Source of the DNA: Leishmania martiniquensis
Lineage: Eukaryota > Euglenozoa > Kinetoplastea > Trypanosomatida > Trypanosomatidae
DNA: 64,000 nucleotides
Direction of reading: 5' to 3'
NCBI RefSeq assembly: GCF_017916325.1
Contig: NC_090164.1
Span: forward strand, 973,501 to 1,037,500
A program made the position numbers and the translations under genes. Positions 43,573 to 54,539 of the stretch are shown one piece after another. Position 1 is the first letter of the stretch. Every line of letters begins with the position of its first letter. A model generated the notes under the pieces. That model ran no database searches. It was not told the origin of the DNA and saw only the letters and a list, made by a program, of their open reading frames with translations.

Positions 43573-44362
43573 CAGGAAACGCCCCGCGAGGGAGACGGCA
43601 GGGTGACGATGCACAATGGCACGGCGCCGCACGCTGCAGCTTTTTTCTTAGCATCATGCGATAAGATGTGAGTGTGCAGCCCTCCTGTTTTCACTTTTGG
43701 CATCGTTTTCTGTAGGCGAACGTGCTGCTTGCGAGTTGTGTCCTCCGTGCCTTTCCTCCCCCTCTTTTCAGGCGCAAACCTCCCGCCGCTAATTTTCCAC
43801 TGCTGCCCTCTCGTACACTTTTGTTTTCTTCGGCTCGCGAAACTTTTCATTTCCCTTCTCCTTGTGCATTTTTCCCGTTTGTTTGCGAGTGTGTCGCCGG
43901 GCCGAGTTGTGCTGGATGCTGCTGATTTCTCTCACCTCCGCTTGCACGCGACAGCATTTAGATCGCCTTTTTTTTCCTCTCTTGCTTCCCCCAATACGTT
44001 ACACGACTTCCATTTTTCTCTTTTCCTGTTTGGCTTCATCGTAGGTCAACATGCGCTTTTTTCTCCTCCATTGTGCACTGCTTGTCGCTGCCCCATCGCC
44101 CCACGTGTGACGCGAAGGTTCTCTCCCTCATGTGAAAGTGGCGCAGGGCGGGGCTTCGTGGAAGCCGTGAACGGCTGAACGTGCATCTGATACTGTTTTG
44201 CAGTTGAGTTTCAGTACGCTGAGCATTGTCAACTTTGTGAAGGCCTCGTGTACTCTCTCTTATCGTTTCCTTCCTGTCTTGTGTGGATGCTCGGTTACCG
44301 TAGGTGCACCTTTTTCTTGCGTCCGACGTGTTTATTACACCCAGACGAGAGAATCCGACCCT

Positions 44363-44855
44363 GCTGTACCCCCGGCCTGCCGCTGGCCCACCGCGCCCCC
44401 GCGCCGCCAAGCTGCCGTAGGGGCACGCGCGGCTGCAGTGCCATCGGCTCCGCCACCCCAGCACGGCCTCCGCCTCCAGCTCCACGCACCGCCCGCCGTG
44501 CAGGCTCCCCCCTTCCCCAAATGCACACACCGCTAGGCAGAGCGAGGGCCGCGAGAGAGAAAATGAGAGAGAGACACAAGGTCGGGCCACGCTGGCACCC
44601 TGCACATCATGCGGGCGCTGCAAGCCTGCACAGCCCCTCGGCTCTCGCCAATGCTACGCCGTCCAGGGGCCCGACCGCCGACATGAGAGCAGCGACACAT
44701 CGCGCCGGCATCCCTGCGTAACGGCTGCCTGTCCCTCTCAGCACCGGAGGCAGTCAGGCGTTGGCAGGGGGGGCATGGAGGGGGAGGGAGGGCTGTGACG
44801 CTTGCTCTCCTCCCCCCCTTACAGAGTGGGTACGAGAGTGTGAGGCTGCTCGTAC
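44363..44855 (-). mobile_element. Interspersed repeat copy D (SIDER-like), antisense orientation
   Basis: Full-length copy nearly identical to copy C and of the same CCTGCCGCTGG subtype. Unlike the other six, it reads antisense to local transcription. It faces copy E, 1.76 kb to the right. Confidence 0.9.
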
Positions 44856-46617
44856 ACGGAGGTGCCACGTAGCCATAAGGGGCTGTTATGCCAAAGGGAT
44901 AACGTGGGGTGCCGTTGTAAGTAGTGAGAGGAGGAGAGGACATGGCACAAAAAATCTGAAGATAATTCAGCATCAGCTAGAGCGCATCGGAATGTTCTCG
45001 CTCGCCGGGGCGCTCAGACGCGGGCACCTTGTAAAGCTCTGACCAGATATTTGGGCTTATCTGCGATCAAAAACAGGAGGAAAGAGATGCTGCAGAGCGG
45101 TTTTTACTCCTGGGAATGGGGCAGTGGTTGAGGACCTGCCTAGCGTGTACATCGGCGAATGCGGCTCGAAGCAACGCCGCAGGCTACGTTTGTGTCAGCT
45201 CATTCGGCGCTTCGCTGTCTGTCTCGTCTCTTCGTTCATATTCGATGTCACTGTGGCGCGTTGTTTCGAATGGGAAATGGACACAGCAGGAGCGGGGGTC
45301 CCGCACACACAGGCACACAAACACACGCACGCACGCTTACTTACAGGAGACGTGCAAAGCTTCTTTTTCGCTGCTTGTTTAGCCGTCACTCGTAATGAAT
45401 CGTTTAGCACAACGACAGAGAATGTCTGAGGTACTGTGCTGTGAAGAGGGCCCCGCAGTGCCTTCCTCAGTCAAAAGAAAGAGGATAGACGTTTACATGG
45501 AAGGGAAAACGTCCAGGTGCCCGAAGTGAAAGGGAACGGAGTGACGCCGTTGGCCACCCCAACACAGAGAGGGGCGTTTTTCTTCTCTTCAGGCGGCCGT
45601 GTCGTGCAAGCAAAGGGGCAACGGAAGGGGGGAGGAAGTACGGCGGAAAGAGCGCATATTCCAACATGAAGCCAAGGGTGGGGGCAAAGAGGGCGAACAA
45701 CACTTCCCCCCCTTTTTCTCTCTTCTGTCTCCGTGTCTCTCTGGACTCTTCTTCCCTTTACCGACTGGGATGCTTTGCCATTGTGTGTATCTCCGCGTGG
45801 CGCCTCTTCCTTTTTCTGTTGCTGTTTCTCCTCATTGCTCAGTCCTCCGACATCTTCAGTGGCCGGTGGCTACATGATTGCCGGTACTTGAGCGAAGGAG
45901 GGAGAAAAGGGGCAGGCAGGTGTGTCTTTACACCCGTTTTCGCTGGCAGCACCAGAAACGCGCATTGGGGTCCATACACGCGTACTCTCCTCCTCTCGCT
46001 ATGACAGAGTCCCATTGGAGCAGCTCCATCAGCGTCTATCCTTAAACCAAGGACTCCGGTGCGCCCTGTACCGTGTAGCTCTGCTTCAGTGCTAGTATCT
46101 CGCTTTGCTTTTTTTTTGTGGCGCGTATGGGCTCTTGATACCGCTCTTCTCCCCTTGTATGTGCCTCCAATTTTGTATCTGCTAAGCTCACGCATGCACA
46201 AGCGCTCTTCGCTTTAGCACCGTCTCTCTTAGCTTACATCTCACCGACAGCTCCTCTTTCATTCCCACTTTCCTGTGCTCCCCCTCTTTCTCTACCTTTC
46301 CGTTCCCGCTTTTCCTTCCCGAACTCCGCAATATGTAATTCGTGGCTCTGCTGTCTTGATAGTCCGGCGATGGCAGTATCCCTTTCGCTGCCGCGTGCGC
46401 GCGTGCTTCTGTTGGCCTCTGTCACATCCTTTGAGGTTGCCTCTCGTTAGCTGTTTCGAAGGTTCACCATGGCGGCGGTTGCCATCCCCCCTTTCTTTCC
46501 CGTTGCTCCCCCCATGCAGGTTCTTACCTATCGGAAACTTTGCAACATCGACGAATTATCTTCACTTGGATGCTCTTGCCTCTCTTCCCCTTGCTGATGA
46601 AGGGAGTCTCCCTGTAC

Positions 46618-47154
46618 GCGCAGCCTCACACTCTCGTACCCACTCTGTAGGGGGGGAGGAGAGCAAGCGTCACAGCCCTCCCTCCCCCTCCATGCCCCCC
46701 CCCTGCAGAGGCCTGACTGCCTCCGGTGCTGAGAGGGACAGGCAGCCGTTACGCAGGGATGCCGGCGCGATGTGTCGCTGCTCTCATGTCGGCGGTCGGG
46801 CCCCTGGACGGCGTAGCATTGGCGAGAGCCGAGGGGCTGTGCAGGCTTGCAGCGCCCGCATGATGTGCAGGGTGCCAGCGTGGCCCGACCTTGTGTCTCT
46901 CTCTCATTTTCTCTCTCGCGGCCCTCGCTCTGCCTAGCGGTGTGTGCATTTGGGGAAGGGGGGAGCCTGCACGGCGGGCGGTGCGTGGAGCTGGAGGCGG
47001 AGGCCGTGCTGGGGTGGCGGAGCCGATGGCACCGCTGCCGCGCGTGCCCCTACGGCAGCTTGGCGGCGCGGGGGCGCGGTGGGCCAGCGGGAGGCCAGAG
47101 GAGGCCCCCGGGGGACGGAGTGAAATGTAACTCATCTGCGCTATGGCGGAATAG
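46618..47154 (+). mobile_element. Interspersed repeat copy E (SIDER-like)
   Basis: Full-length copy, sense relative to transcription. Subtype with CCTCCCGCTGG on the opposite strand. It shares with copy G an additional right end of about 45 bases (GGGACGGAGTGAAATGTAAC and on to GGCGGAATAG), with a single difference noticed. Ends 0.64 kb before the phosphatase ATG. Confidence 0.9.
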
Positions 47155-47790
47155 GTGCGCCAAAAAGTAGATCATCTCTCTCCTCCTCTTCTCCGCAGAA
47201 TTCTTCTCCATCATCTCGTTCGCTCTCCGAACGCATTTGCCGTGTGCTCCGCCCCATTCAGCTGCGCTCTGTTGATTGCGATATAAAAGAGGAAATCGAA
47301 GAGTCACATTGATTGTACAAAACTGCGAAGTCGATAAAATTTGCCTTTTCTGTTTTTTTTTCAAGTCTACCGCTGATACCCTCCGTTTTTTTCGTCTCTG
47401 CTTTGACCTCTCCTTCCCTTCTTACCCTCTTTCGCGCGCGTGCTCTGCTTCTTGTTTTTTCGCCGTTACCGCCCCGCTCGTGCTTCCTTCACAGGCGTGT
47501 CATCTGCATCCACTGCGCCCCTTTGATTGCCACTCAGACCCGCATCATTGAACGCACAGGTGAACACCACGTACCTTCATCTGCCGTTAAGGGTGAGAGA
47601 AGGAACTCGTCAAGGTCAAACCAAGAGGCACGGCTGGTTTCCCGCTGCTCCTTGGCGGCTATTCTCTCCAGTCCCAAAGATTGCTAGTCCAGGGAGGAAA
47701 CACCCTCACAGTGCAGGAGGTGGCCGTTTCTTTTCGCTAATTTCAACGTCGCGTACGACGCCTCCACGCCATCGACAGCTGCACCCCGAG

Positions 47791-48990
47791 ATGCGTCTCT
47801 CTACGTCCTCACAGCGTCGTAGGAATGCCAAGGAGCTGAATGCAAACACGTCATCCTCCGACCTCCGCTGTCGCGGTGGCCTGCAAGCAACCACACCGTT
47901 TCTCAGCGCCCGCTACAAGTCCCTAGGCGACCAACTTTTAATGGCCTCTGAATCGCCCTTGTCGAGCTTAGAGAACGACCTGGCGTGTGTAGCTGTGGGG
48001 CACGCTGTCCCCTCACGGTTCCGCACCACTGTGGCGGCCTATGGCACTCAGGCTGGATCACACAGCGGCGTCTCGAAGGCGCCGATGCAGTTCATGTGGC
48101 CTGGTCAGCGCTCCACGCTCGCTCACGAAGCGCTCAGCGACTTTTTGGGGACCGACTCGCACGCAGGCAGGGACCGCTACCCGATCAAGGGTATCCGAAC
48201 GGCAAGCGCGAACCCTAGCGGTCTTTTGATAGCGACAGGGCCCGTCCCTGTGTTGGGTAAGTGCAAAGATACAGCACAGGACGCGGCTTTTCCCGCGGCC
48301 CCGCGTCTTGACACGGGTGCGGTATGTGATACGTTGCTGAAGTCGAGGCGTACGGAGAGCACCGAAGCCGCAACCCTGTCTTATTCGCCACCAGTGACGC
48401 TCTCGTCAACCCTGATCCCACCGCCGCGTCCGCAGGACGTTGGAAAGCTCGTTATTGTGCTAGATCTCGATGAGACGCTTGTGCATAGCCGTGACACCAC
48501 CGTTTTCAAGCGTCCTGGTGTGGCCCAGCTGCTGAAGACGCTGAAAGGCAAGTGTGAAGTGATTGTGTGGACAGCCGGCACGCGCGAGTACGCGCTGAAT
48601 GTAATTCGCATGATCGACACGGTGTGCGCTGTGCAGCATTGCATCTACCGCCACCCCTTATGGTGGACAGGCGACGTGGGCTGCACCAAGGACCTTCGTC
48701 TGCTCGGCCGCCCCATGGATCGGGTTCTCCTTGTAGACAACACCCCTAGCGTATTCCGTGCAAACCCGCGCAACTCCCTCCTCGTCGAAGACTTTATCGT
48801 GCCGCATCTGGGAGGGTACAGTGCACAGGAGAAGACCCTGTCGGTGTTGGCTGACATCTTTGAGCATGTCTTCCGTCGTTTCACCTCTCCATGCGTCGCC
48901 GATGTTTTGGCGAGTAAGCGCATCAGTCGGCAAGTCATCCGACTCGAGCGGGGTGCATGCGTGGAGCTCAACGTTCTCACAACTGGTTGA
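47791..48990 (+). CDS. FCP1/SCP-like HAD phosphatase
   Basis: Predicted 399 aa. C-terminal domain (about 218-395) is a NLI-interacting-factor-type HAD phosphatase, a family that removes phosphate from protein Ser, as in the RNA polymerase II tail. Nucleophile motif is LDLDETLV (Asp225, Asp227); motif II is EVIVWTAGTREYA; the catalytic Lys lies in GCTKDL; motif III acids are in RVLLVDNTP. The 215-residue N-terminal region is Ser/Arg/Thr-rich without domains. I start at the ATG at 47791: upstream codons begin with TTG and a pyrimidine tract plus AG (47777-47778) precede this ATG by 12 bases. Its substrate is unclear because the trypanosomatid polymerase tail lacks canonical heptads. Confidence 0.9.
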   Translation: MRLSTSSQRRRNAKELNANTSSSDLRCRGGLQATTPFLSARYKSLGDQLLMASESPLSSLENDLACVAVGHAVPSRFRTTVAAYGTQAGSHSGVSKAPMQFMWPGQRSTLAHEALSDFLGTDSHAGRDRYPIKGIRTASANPSGLLIATGPVPVLGKCKDTAQDAAFPAAPRLDTGAVCDTLLKSRRTESTEAATLSYSPPVTLSSTLIPPPRPQDVGKLVIVLDLDETLVHSRDTTVFKRPGVAQLLKTLKGKCEVIVWTAGTREYALNVIRMIDTVCAVQHCIYRHPLWWTGDVGCTKDLRLLGRPMDRVLLVDNTPSVFRANPRNSLLVEDFIVPHLGGYSAQEKTLSVLADIFEHVFRRFTSPCVADVLASKRISRQVIRLERGACVELNVLTTG

Positions 48991-50529
48991 GGGTCGGATC
49001 TAGCGTGGCTTCATGACCGCGTGACTGGCACACCTGCGATCGACAGCTGGAGTAGAGGGGTCTGTGATGGCGCCATTCGCTGTATCGGACTCTCTCTCGA
49101 GTAGTATACCACCTCTCGATTCTTTGCTTATGCTCTCCGTTCCTTCTGCACCGCGCCTCGCCTTTTTCCCCTTGCTTTCCTTCATGACGCTCTGCGTGCA
49201 GATGTGGACGTGCTCGAATACCTGCTGGGATGCTTCTGCTGTCTTTTGTGCTGGGGCCCAATGGCCTTAGGGCCACTTTTAACTTCTGTCTCCTCTCAGC
49301 GTGAGCGTTGCAAGTGCACGTTTTCGCTTGCATGCGTTTTTTTGCTTTGGAGAGGTGTAGGGCGTTCACCTCCTTTCTTTATCCCCTCTCTCTCGAGTGT
49401 ATGTGTGTGCCTTTCTTTTCATTTTCGTGGCTTCCCGCGTGGGTCGTACGTGCGTGCGTGTGTCTGTGTGTGTATGTGTGCGCCATGAAGCTACTCTATT
49501 CTGTTTTACTCGCTTTCTTTTCGATTGCCTTTGTTCGCTGTTTGTGTTCCTGCCATCCCCTTCCCCCCCTCTTCCCCTCCACCCCCAAAAGTAAAAACGG
49601 TCCTCTTGTGCACCCCCTCCCCTCCGCCCATGCTTGTCTGAAGGCTTTTTTCTCGTCGCTTTGCTTCGCTTCCAATCTTCCAAAGCGGAGCCTCTCATGT
49701 CTCTTTTGTTTTCGTCTCATTCTCTCCCGTCACAGGCTCTCGCACCCGGTCTCTCTTCTCTCTGTTTCCTTCGCGTACTCGGCTCTCGTTGATGGGCCGG
49801 ACGGAGAGCCGAACTGCTGCCCATCACTTTTTCTCCATTTTTTGTTTTATTGCCCGTGCCTTTGGCCATTGCTTCCAACGCAGTAGCATTCGTGCGCTCG
49901 TTTCCGTTAGACACCGACAGTCAAACGCTTGATGGAGTTGCGCGGAAAGAGAGGAAAAAAAGGAGGGGGAGGGGGCGGGACGCTGACGGCGAAAACGCAT
50001 CAGGAGAACGTGTGCGTCTGTCTCTGTCTGCGTGCGTTTTCACTAACTTGTGGCGGAGCGAACGCAGCAGGAGAAAACGCGCGAATGCACAAATTCTGGC
50101 CGCCTTCCCCCCTCTCTCTCGTTTTCGTTTTCCCTCACCCCTGTTCTGCTTTTTTGCCCTTTTCGCATCGTTGTCCTTTCTCCCGGGCGCTCTCATTGGG
50201 TGCCGCATTCCTCATGTTAGTTTTGTGTCTCGGTTGAGAAATCGCATGTAACAGCTAAGATAGCGCCGTGCGCAGTTTTCGGTGAGCGTTGGCTTTGTCG
50301 CACAACAGACGAAGCACACTCAAACACGCGCGCCAGCAAATCGCCACAACAGCGTCTTTTTGTGTTCTTTCACCTTTTCTCCCTCTCTTTTCCTCTTCTC
50401 TCGCAGCTCTCTCTCTCTTGCCTCCGTGCCATGTGATTTTCTTCTGTGCGCCTCCGGCTCTTGATCTCTTTGGCCTTTCCGAGGCTTTTTGAGGCCCTGC
50501 TGACGAAGGGGACCCCTTCACTCCTGTGG

Positions 50530-51025
50530 GCGCAGCCTCGCACTCTCGTACCCACTCTGTAGGGGGGGGGAGGAGAGCAAGCGTCACAGCCCTCCCTCCC
50601 CCTCCATGCCCCCCCCCCTGCAGAGGCCTGACTGCCTCCGGTGCTGAGAGGGACAGGCAGCCGTTACGCAGGGATGCCGGCGCGATGTGTCGCTGCTCTC
50701 ATGTCGGCGGTCGGGCCCCTGGACGGCGTAGCATTGGCGAGAGCCGAGGGGCTGTGCAGGCTTGCAGCGCCCGCATGATGTGCAGGGTGCCAGCGTGGCC
50801 CGACCTTGTGTCTCTCTCTCATTTTCTCTCTCGCGGCCCTCGCTCTGCCTAGCGGTGTGTGCATTTGGGGAAGGGGGGAGCCTGCACGGCGGGCGGTGCG
50901 TGGAGCTGGAGGCGGAGGCCGTGCTGGGGTGGCGGAGCCGATGGCACCGCAGCCGCGCGTGCCCCTACGGCAGCTTGGCGGCGCGGGGGCGCGGTGGGCC
51001 AGCGGCAGGCCGGCGGGTACAGCAG
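50530..51025 (+). mobile_element. Interspersed repeat copy F (SIDER-like)
   Basis: Full-length copy in sense orientation, of the C/D/F subtype; it ends in GCCGGCGGGTACAGCAGGGC, which matches the D boundary. Its end is 0.27 kb before the LPCAT-like ATG, the closest of any copy to a start codon. Confidence 0.9.
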
Positions 51026-51260
51026 GGCTCGATTCATGTTTCATGGCGTTGTGAATAGGTTGAAAACAAAGAGATGATGACACTGAGCCAGTCTCTCGGT
51101 TTACCGGCTGCATGACTGTTAGGCTCGGTGTCGTGAGAAAGTACGGCCCTCTGTTGTAAGGGTACTACTGAGCAGCTGTGCCACCGAAATAAACTCCGTG
51201 TGCGTATCATCACTCGCCTTCTGCCCTCCTCCTCTACTCTGCGGGCTGCCGTCGGCCAGA

Positions 51261-51285
51261 TTTTTTTTTTCCTGTCTGGACACAG
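51261..51285 (+). promoter_or_regulatory. Putative trans-splice acceptor for the LPCAT-like gene
   Basis: T10 run followed by CCTGTCTGGACACAG; AG at 51284-51285, nine bases before the ATG at 51295. Confidence 0.6.
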
Positions 51286-51294
51286 TCAGACGCA

Positions 51295-52542
51295 ATGAAG
51301 GGAGGTGAAGCGAGAAGTGATGCTGGGGTAGCTTCACCTTACATGGTCCACGGCGTGGCAGAGCAGTATCTGCGCATTCCATGCGCGGCGCTCTTGTGGT
51401 ACGTCTTTCTCTGTGGCGCCTTCGCCCCATTTTTCCACAGCGCGGACGAGGCCGCACCAGCGACGTCCCGCTTCATTCTCTGTCGCCTCCTTGCGTGGGT
51501 TCGTGCATATTTGTGCGCAAACGGCCTCCTCGTTGTGACATGTTTTCTTGTAGAGAACATTCAATTTCTGATTGCTCCTGGCCCAAGGCGGCTGTCCTTG
51601 GCAGATGACTACGAAGAAGGCAGCCCTCTGAAGGTGGAAAAAATGGCTGCCTTCGAGTACGACACACCAGCTGATACGTACGAGCGTGTGAAGGTGTTCT
51701 GCTTCATGGTAACTGGCGTGGCCTTTGTGCGTGCCTTTACTGCCCTGGCAACCATCTTTCTAGGCCTCTTTACAGCTAGCATCGCGGGCTGCCTTGACCG
51801 TCACACCTATCCGTGGTGGCTCAGCTTCTGGTCGCGAGTGACGGCATTCATATCCATTGTGACGTTCTCGGTTCTCGGCGTGCATAATGTACGGCAGTAC
51901 GGCCGGTTCGCCGCCAGGTCTGAGTGCAAGATCTTTATTGCGAACCACAGCTGTGTGATAGAGGTGGTTTGGCTCTACGTCATGGGCGGCTTCCCATCGT
52001 TTGTTTCGCGGAAGGAGAACCTTTCCTTTGCGTTCTTTGGCAACATTGTCCGCGGAAGCTCCAGCATCCTAGTCGACCGAGACGTGGCAACGTCGCGGGA
52101 GCAGGCCATGGCGACAATTCTGCGGCGCGCCGGCGACCCGACGGCGCCGCAGCTAATGATCTTCCCAGAGGGGACAACAGGCAACCAGCAAGCCCTGTTC
52201 ATGTTCAAGAAGGGTGTATTCGAGACTGCACTGCCAGTGCAGATGGTATGTGTCACCTTTCCTTACAAGCATTTCAATCCTTCATGGACGGGGCGCGGTG
52301 TCGGTGGCAACAACCTGTGGGATATTCTGCTGCGACTCAGCTGCCAGTTTGTAAACTACGCAGAGGCTCGTCTTCTCCCCGTTTATCACCCTACCGAGGA
52401 GGAGAAAAAAGACCCAAAGCTGTATGCAAGCCACTGCCAGAAGATGATGGCGAATGTACTGCGAGAAAAGATCAGCGACGCTTCGTTCCACGATTACAAA
52501 GCGGCGTCTCTCCACTTTGCCGAGCGCAAGAAGAGTCGTTGA
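51295..52542 (+). CDS. LPCAT-like membrane acyltransferase with HX4E in place of HX4D
   Basis: Predicted 415 aa. The best fit is the LPCAT/LPEAT group of PlsC acyltransferases, which re-acylate lysophospholipids in the ER. Hydrophobic segments lie at about 32-50, 62-85, 137-165 and 182-200. The acceptor motif is IFPEGTTGN (Glu292), typical for this group, and the flanking KKGVFE and PVQMVCVTFPY also fit. The position expected to be HX4D reads NHSCVIE: His218 with Glu223 in place of Asp. Region SSSILVDRDVATSREQ also follows the family. The ATG at 51295 follows a clear acceptor. Substrate is unknown. It is distantly related to the PlsC pair at the left end of the window. Confidence 0.85.
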   Translation: MKGGEARSDAGVASPYMVHGVAEQYLRIPCAALLWYVFLCGAFAPFFHSADEAAPATSRFILCRLLAWVRAYLCANGLLVVTCFLVENIQFLIAPGPRRLSLADDYEEGSPLKVEKMAAFEYDTPADTYERVKVFCFMVTGVAFVRAFTALATIFLGLFTASIAGCLDRHTYPWWLSFWSRVTAFISIVTFSVLGVHNVRQYGRFAARSECKIFIANHSCVIEVVWLYVMGGFPSFVSRKENLSFAFFGNIVRGSSSILVDRDVATSREQAMATILRRAGDPTAPQLMIFPEGTTGNQQALFMFKKGVFETALPVQMVCVTFPYKHFNPSWTGRGVGGNNLWDILLRLSCQFVNYAEARLLPVYHPTEEEKKDPKLYASHCQKMMANVLREKISDASFHDYKAASLHFAERKKSR

Positions 52543-54539
52543 GAGGGAGACAATGCAGAGGCTTGTGATGCGGCTGTAAGCTGGGTCACAGGAGTGGGGT
52601 GTGTCAAGGCGGAGCAGAGAGCAATTCTTTCGATACTCCGTTCTCTTCAACTCCCTCATTCACAGATTCAGACCCGCTTGGCCCTTTAGTGCTGATGCGA
52701 GCTTGTTGGGCTTCAGAGATTTTGCGCGTGCCGTGGCGATAATGAGCACTTTTTTTTTATCGCTTACCGCACGCAGCTGCCCCTTTCTCCTGTTTCTGCA
52801 CATTCACTTGCCTTGCGGTGACAGCATTGCTGCAGCGCCTTGCCCGCCCCCAACCTGAGGTGGCCGATTAATGAAGAGGCGCGACTTTCGTCACTTTTGG
52901 GGTGCTCATATGCCATCTCAGCGTTTTCTCCGTGAGGGCGCCGATGCTTGGGTAATGGGCAGACTCCCTCGCGCCCGAGTGCTGGTGCGCGCACCCGTCC
53001 TGTTCATGCTAAATAGAGGCTCCGTCCGCCCTCTTCCGCGGCATCTCAGGATCTCGTTACGCACCTCACCGAAGGCCCCCCTCTGCGCGCAGCCTCACAC
53101 ACTCTCGTACCCACTCTGTAGGGGGGGAGGAGAGCAAGCGTCACAGCCCTCCCTCCCCCTCCATGCCCCCCCCCTGCAGAGGCCTGACTGCCTCCGGTGC
53201 TGAGAGGGACAGGCAGCCGTTACGCAGGGATGCCGGCGCGATGTGTCGCTGCTCTCATGTCGGCGGTCGGGCCCCTGGACGGCGTAGCATTGGCGAGAGC
53301 CGAGGGGCTGTGTAGGCTTGCAGCGCCCGCATGATGTGCAGGGTGCCAGCGTGGCCCGACCTTGTGTCTCTCTCTCATTTTCTCTCTCGCGGCCCTCGCT
53401 CTGCCTAGCGGTGTGTGCATTTGGGGAAGGGGGGAGCCTGCACGGCGGGCGGTGCGTGGAGCTGGAGGCGGAGGCCGTGCTGGGGTGGCGGAGCCGATGG
53501 CACCGCAGCCGCGCGTGCCCCTACGGCAGCTTGGCGGCGCGGGGGCGCGGTGGGCCAGCGGGAGGCCAGAGGAGGCCCCCGGGGGACGGAGTGAAATGTA
53601 ACTCATCTGCGGTATGGCGGAATAGCCGCACTGCGTAAAGAAGGAAACAAATGTATCAGAGGACATGCTTATGTGAACTTTTTGCCGTCTCATGTCGGCT
53701 GCATCTATCTGCGAGCCATTCGGTCCTTATCGGCAGTGTCGCTCTCTCCATCTATGGTGCTCGCCATGCCGCTGCCACTGGTGTAGCCTGACACGTAGCG
53801 GCTGCTGTCCCTTTTCTAGCTGGGGGAGAAAAGCGACGGTAAAGCTGACAGCGTAGCGCAGGAAACGCCATTGAGGGCGTAGGCGTTGAAGGGGGGTGTA
53901 CTTGTAGAGCGGCTGATGAGTGTTGAGTGACTGAAGTGGTGGCAGAACAGTGGCGGCTCCTAAGGGCCAAAAAAAAAGATGGAGACATGGCCTTGAAAAA
54001 GGAGGTTTACCTCATGGCACTGGTGGGTCGGTTCATCGCGCTGACTAACAGCGACGCCTACTGCTGAGCTCGAAAAGAGGAAAAAATTGTTAACAATCCC
54101 AGGCGGAGATGGGGCCGTTGGAGAAACATATGCAGGCCTCCTCAGCGGTGGATGCGTACAGGGCACGGAGAGGCACGCAGGTGCACGCGCACACCCGTAT
54201 GGGTTGCTTGTCCTGGCTGTTGGGTACATCGCTGGTTTCATCGTGCAAGTGAGTACCTGTGTGCTGATTAGTGTTCCCACACGACTGAGTCAGCGGGCCT
54301 CCGTTCCCTCCTCGGCGTGCTCGCGTCTACTTCGCTCTTCCACTGTTGCCTTTCCTCGTCCTTCCTCCTCCTTTGCTTTATCTGTGTCGCCTTCCCTTGA
54401 ATGAGGTGTGCTACGGAGGCGGAGAGGGTTGTTGCCGACGCCCTCGATCACACGCCCGTACGCGCGCGGGCAGGCGACGCGGCGCACTACTGCCTTTCTC
54501 ACCGTCGTTCACGTCACATCGTGTTACCCTCTGGTAAGC
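52543..54539. other. 2.0 kb intergenic region with repeat copy G
   Basis: No supported gene. Contains copy G (53087-53625). A plus frame at 54087-54404 starts with TTG and lacks motifs. An in-frame extension of the next gene upstream of its ATG begins with GTG and was not used. Confidence 0.6.
53087..53625 (+). mobile_element. Interspersed repeat copy G (SIDER-like)
   Basis: Full-length copy, sense orientation, with the same long right end as copy E (through GGCGGAATAG). Located in the presumed 3'-UTR of the LPCAT-like gene. Confidence 0.9.

Larger units (their letters stand above)
43573..47790. other. 4.2 kb spacer containing two inverted repeat copies
   Basis: No supported gene. Contains copies D (44363-44855) and E (46618-47154) in opposite orientations with 1.76 kb between them. 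The plus strand is pyrimidine-rich. Small open frames (for example 45124-45429) have no motifs. Confidence 0.6.
48991..51294. other. 2.3 kb intergenic region with repeat copy F
   Basis: No supported gene. Contains copy F (50530-51025) and the LPCAT-like gene's acceptor at the right edge. Frames such as 49308-49886 are Phe/Leu/Ser-rich translations of pyrimidine tracts. Confidence 0.6.

Noticed and set aside
49308..49886. 192-codon plus-strand frame
   Set aside because: Phe/Leu/Ser/Pro-rich translation of pyrimidine-rich spacer.
54408..54539. In-frame upstream extension of the 671-aa gene
   Set aside because: Begins with GTG, not ATG; the first ATG is at 54540. Same reasoning removed extensions of several other genes.
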